In this document: one piece after another, positions 61,769 to 64,000 of the stretch
How positions within the stretch are numbered: the stretch's first letter is position 1
How the letters are laid out: every line of letters starts with the position of its first letter
NCBI RefSeq assembly: GCF_900105475.1
Contig: NZ_LT629777.1
Location: 5,394,001 to 5,458,000 of the forward strand
Source of the DNA: Pseudomonas asplenii
Lineage (GTDB): Bacteria; Pseudomonadota; Gammaproteobacteria; Pseudomonadales; Pseudomonadaceae
Reading direction: 5' to 3'
DNA: 64,000 nucleotides
The notes under the pieces: generated by a model
The model's input: the letters and a program-made list of their open reading frames with translations, nothing else
The model's database searches: none
What the model was told of the DNA's origin: nothing
Position numbers and translations under genes: made by a program

Positions 61769-62926
61769 ATGTTGAAGAAGCTGTTTGCCCCACTCTGTCT
61801 GTCGGCCCTGACGCTGGCCCTGACCGCTTGCGGCCAGTCCGTCGGCGAACCCGAGGCCATGCCTGCGCCCAAGGTTCGGGTCGAGACCATCCAGACCCAA
61901 CCTCTGTCGATCAGCAGCGAACTGAGCGGGCGCATCGCTGCACCGCGGAGCGCCGAAGTCCGTGCCCGGGTCGCGGGGGTGGTGCTCAAGCGCCTGTTCC
62001 AGGAAGGCAGCGACGTCAAGCAGGGCGACGTGCTGTTCCTGATCGATCCGGCGCCGTTCAAGGCCGACCTCGACAGCGCCATGGCCGCCCAGCAGAAGGC
62101 CGAGGCCAACGCCTTCCAGACCCGACTGCAGCACCAGCGCTACCGCGAATTGGTGGAGAGCAACGCCATCAGCCGCCAGGACTACGACAACGCCCAGGCC
62201 GCCGCTCGCCAGAGCGCCGCCGACGTCGCCGCCAACCAGGCGGCAGTAAAGCGGGCCAAACTGAACCTGGGCTACGCCACCGTCACCGCGCCGATTTCCG
62301 GGCGGATCGGCCGGGCCTTGGTCACCGAGGGCGCGCTGGTCGGCCAGAACGAAACCACCGCTCTGGCGCTGATCCAGCAATTGAACCCGATCCACGCCGA
62401 CCTGACCCAATCCACCCGCGAGTTGAACGACCTGCGCCGCGCCTTCCGGGCCGGCCAGTTACAGCAGGTCGGGCAGAACCAGGCCAAGGCCACGCTGATC
62501 CAGGACGACGGCAGCGCCTACCCGCTGCCGGGCAAGTTGCTGTTCACCGACATCAGCGTCGACCCGAGCACCGGCCAGGTGATCCTGCGCAGCGAGTTCC
62601 CCAACCCGGACCTCGACCTGCTGCCGGGCAGCTTCGTGCGGGTCCGCGTCGAGCAGGCGTTCAACCAGCAAGGCATCAGCGTTGCGCAGCGGGCAATCCA
62701 GCGTGACAGCGCCGGCGTGCCACAGGTGTTACTGGTGGATGCACAACTGCGGGTCAGCCTGCAGCCGGTGAGCCTCGGTGCCGCGCAGAACGATCGCTGG
62801 ATCGTCAACGCCGGGCTCAAGCCCGGTGACCGGATCATTGTCGAGGGTCTGCAGCACGCGCGCCCCGGCGAACCGGTGCAGATCGATGACAGCCCCCTTC
62901 CCCTCGCCCAGTCCAAAGGACAGTGA
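61769..62926 (+). CDS. RND periplasmic adaptor lipoprotein (AcrA/MexA-like)
   Basis: 385 aa. Signal with lipobox LALTAC, first lipoyl half RVAGVVLKRLFQEGSDVKQGDVLFLID, hairpin at about 95-165 with RYRELVESNAISRQDYDNAQAA, and second half LGYATVTAPISGRIGRALVTEGALVG. These are close to AcrA/MexA rather than to the adaptor at 7193. The permease gene begins 2 bases after the stop. Divergent from the RstA-like gene. Confidence 0.93.
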   Translation: MLKKLFAPLCLSALTLALTACGQSVGEPEAMPAPKVRVETIQTQPLSISSELSGRIAAPRSAEVRARVAGVVLKRLFQEGSDVKQGDVLFLIDPAPFKADLDSAMAAQQKAEANAFQTRLQHQRYRELVESNAISRQDYDNAQAAARQSAADVAANQAAVKRAKLNLGYATVTAPISGRIGRALVTEGALVGQNETTALALIQQLNPIHADLTQSTRELNDLRRAFRAGQLQQVGQNQAKATLIQDDGSAYPLPGKLLFTDISVDPSTGQVILRSEFPNPDLDLLPGSFVRVRVEQAFNQQGISVAQRAIQRDSAGVPQVLLVDAQLRVSLQPVSLGAAQNDRWIVNAGLKPGDRIIVEGLQHARPGEPVQIDDSPLPLAQSKGQ

Positions 62927-62928
62927 GC

Positions 62929-64000
62929 ATGCCGCACTTCTTTATCGACCGGCCGATCTTCGCCTGGGTGGTCGCCCTGTTCATCCTGCTGGCCGGTATG
63001 CTTGCCCTCCCGCAGTTACCCGTGGCGCAATACCCCGATGTCGCACCGCCGAAGGTGGAAATTCTCGCGACCTACCCCGGAGCCTCGGCCCAGACCCTGA
63101 ACGAAAGCGTGGTCAGCCTGATCGAGCAGGAGCTCAACGGCGCCGACCACCTGCTGTATTTCGAGTCCCAGAGCAGCCTGGGGACCGCTACCATCACCGC
63201 GACCTTCCAGCCCGGGACCAACCCGGAAATGGCCCAGGTCGATGTACAGAACCGTCTCAAGGCGGTCCAGTCACGCCTGCCCGCCGCAGTGACCCAGCAG
63301 GGTCTGCAGGTGGAAAAGGTTTCCTCCGGTTTCCTGCTGCTGGCAACCCTCACCTCCCATGACGGCAAGTACGACGACACCGCGCTCAGCGACTACCTTG
63401 CGCGCAACGTGATGAACGAAATCAAGCGTCTCGACGGGGTCGGCAAGGCCCAGTTGTATGGTGCCGAACGGGCCCTGCGCATCTGGATCGATCCGCAGAA
63501 GCTGGTGGGTTTCAACCTCACCGCAGCCGATGTCAGCGCTGCGGTTGCCGCGCAGAACGTCCAGGTCGCGGCCGGCAGCATCGGCGACCTGCCAGGCCCC
63601 TCGACTCAGGAAATCACCTCGGCGGTGCTGGTCAAGGGCCAACTGTCGACGCCTCAAGAGTTCGCCGATATCGTCCTGCGGGCCAACCCGGACGGTTCCA
63701 GCGTGCGTATCGGCGATGTCGCCCGGGTCGAGGTCGGCAGCCAGGAGTATCAGTTCTCGACACGCCTGAACGGCAAGCCGTCGACCGCCTTCAGCGTACA
63801 ACTGTCGCCCGGCGCCAACGCCCTGAAGACCGCGACCCTGGTGCGGGCGAAGATGGACGAACTGGCGCGCTACTTCCCCGCCGGCGTGGAATACAAGATC
63901 CCCTACGACACTTCACCGTTCGTCAAGGTGTCGATCACCAAGGTGGTCTACACCCTGCTTGAGGCGATGCTGCTGGTATTCGCGGTGATGTTCCTGTTCC
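62929..64000 (+). CDS. RND efflux permease (AcrB/MexB family), cut by window edge
   Basis: First 357 residues only. It starts MPHFFIDRPIFAWVVALFILLAGMLALPQLPVAQYPDVAPP, the standard HAE1 N-terminus (first membrane helix), followed by porter-domain landmarks YPGASAQTLNESVVSLIEQELNG, TATFQPGTNPEMAQVDVQNRL and RIWIDPQKLVGFNLTAADVSAAV. The visible part ends in the second helix (VVYTLLEAMLLVFAVMFLF). Ribosome-binding AAGGA lies just upstream. The pump probably expels drugs or solvents; the substrate range cannot be told. The outer-membrane channel, if any, lies outside the window. Confidence 0.95.
   Translation, partial: MPHFFIDRPIFAWVVALFILLAGMLALPQLPVAQYPDVAPPKVEILATYPGASAQTLNESVVSLIEQELNGADHLLYFESQSSLGTATITATFQPGTNPEMAQVDVQNRLKAVQSRLPAAVTQQGLQVEKVSSGFLLLATLTSHDGKYDDTALSDYLARNVMNEIKRLDGVGKAQLYGAERALRIWIDPQKLVGFNLTAADVSAAVAAQNVQVAAGSIGDLPGPSTQEITSAVLVKGQLSTPQEFADIVLRANPDGSSVRIGDVARVEVGSQEYQFSTRLNGKPSTAFSVQLSPGANALKTATLVRAKMDELARYFPAGVEYKIPYDTSPFVKVSITKVVYTLLEAMLLVFAVMFLF

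Overview
The window looks like chromosome of a fluorescent-group Pseudomonas. The supporting signs are high GC with strong G/C bias at third codon positions, REPIN-type repeats built on the GCGGGC/GCCCGC core, an NfsB next to a LysR gene, two RND pumps each beside a two-component system, and large proteins with DUF6543 (dermonecrotic-toxin-like) N-termini of a kind common in this group. These calls come from reading the sequence; no database search was possible.

Layout. (1) 1-11.8 kb: a LysR regulator, a CHASE3-type chemoreceptor, a secreted alginate-lyase-fold polysaccharide lyase, and a complete tripartite RND efflux operon (outer-membrane lipoprotein, adaptor, permease) divergent from an OmpR-type response regulator and its histidine kinase. 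(2) 11.8-17 kb: a decayed mobile-DNA zone. It holds a holin-like fragment, an atypical tRNA-Met(CAT), a Mu Com-like zinc-finger gene with a coupled downstream gene, a broken IS3 transposase, the C-terminal stub of a tyrosine integrase with a tRNA-end-like repeat, a doubly inactivated parDE pair, a MITE-like element, a truncated gene, an intact IS3-family element and tRNA-Leu(TAA). (3) 17-21 kb: LysR/nfsB and a two-gene DNA-repair-like operon (radical SAM plus partner) with a LexA-like box at its promoter.

(4) 21-45 kb: the most striking region, about 24 kb of very large toxin-like genes in two divergent units. The leftward operon has three genes. Its first product carries a His/Cys pair in the context of a C80 autoprotease (the TcdA/TcdB and MARTX type) and a long hydrophobic segment. 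The next two products (1014 and 623 aa) are unrecognised. The rightward unit encodes a DUF6543-type protein ending in a SET-like methyltransferase domain, a DUF6543-LRR-NEL protein (E3 ubiquitin ligase with a TCED active-site motif), a third DUF6543-type giant, and an overlapping small gene for a HExxH/aspzincin-like protease that looks like a detached C-terminal toxin domain. Several of these activities (lysine methylation, ubiquitination) make sense only in a eukaryotic host cell, so the island is read as an anti-eukaryote effector locus. How the proteins are exported is not visible here. A secreted DRGH endonuclease follows.

(5) 46-48 kb: an RNA-methyltransferase-like gene and an EamA/RarD-like permease. 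(6) 48-59.5 kb: a tightly overlapping leftward operon. It encodes two paralogous solute-binding proteins, an ABC importer, an aminotransferase, an FAD-linked 2-hydroxyacid dehydrogenase, a cysteine-dioxygenase-like cupin, and an unusual fusion of four rhodanese domains to a PLP C-S lyase. A LysR gene is divergent from it. This fits uptake and breakdown of an organosulfur amino acid. (7) 59.6-64 kb: an RstA/RstB-like two-component system divergent from a second RND pump, whose permease runs off the window edge.

There is no rRNA gene, CRISPR array or replication origin in the window.
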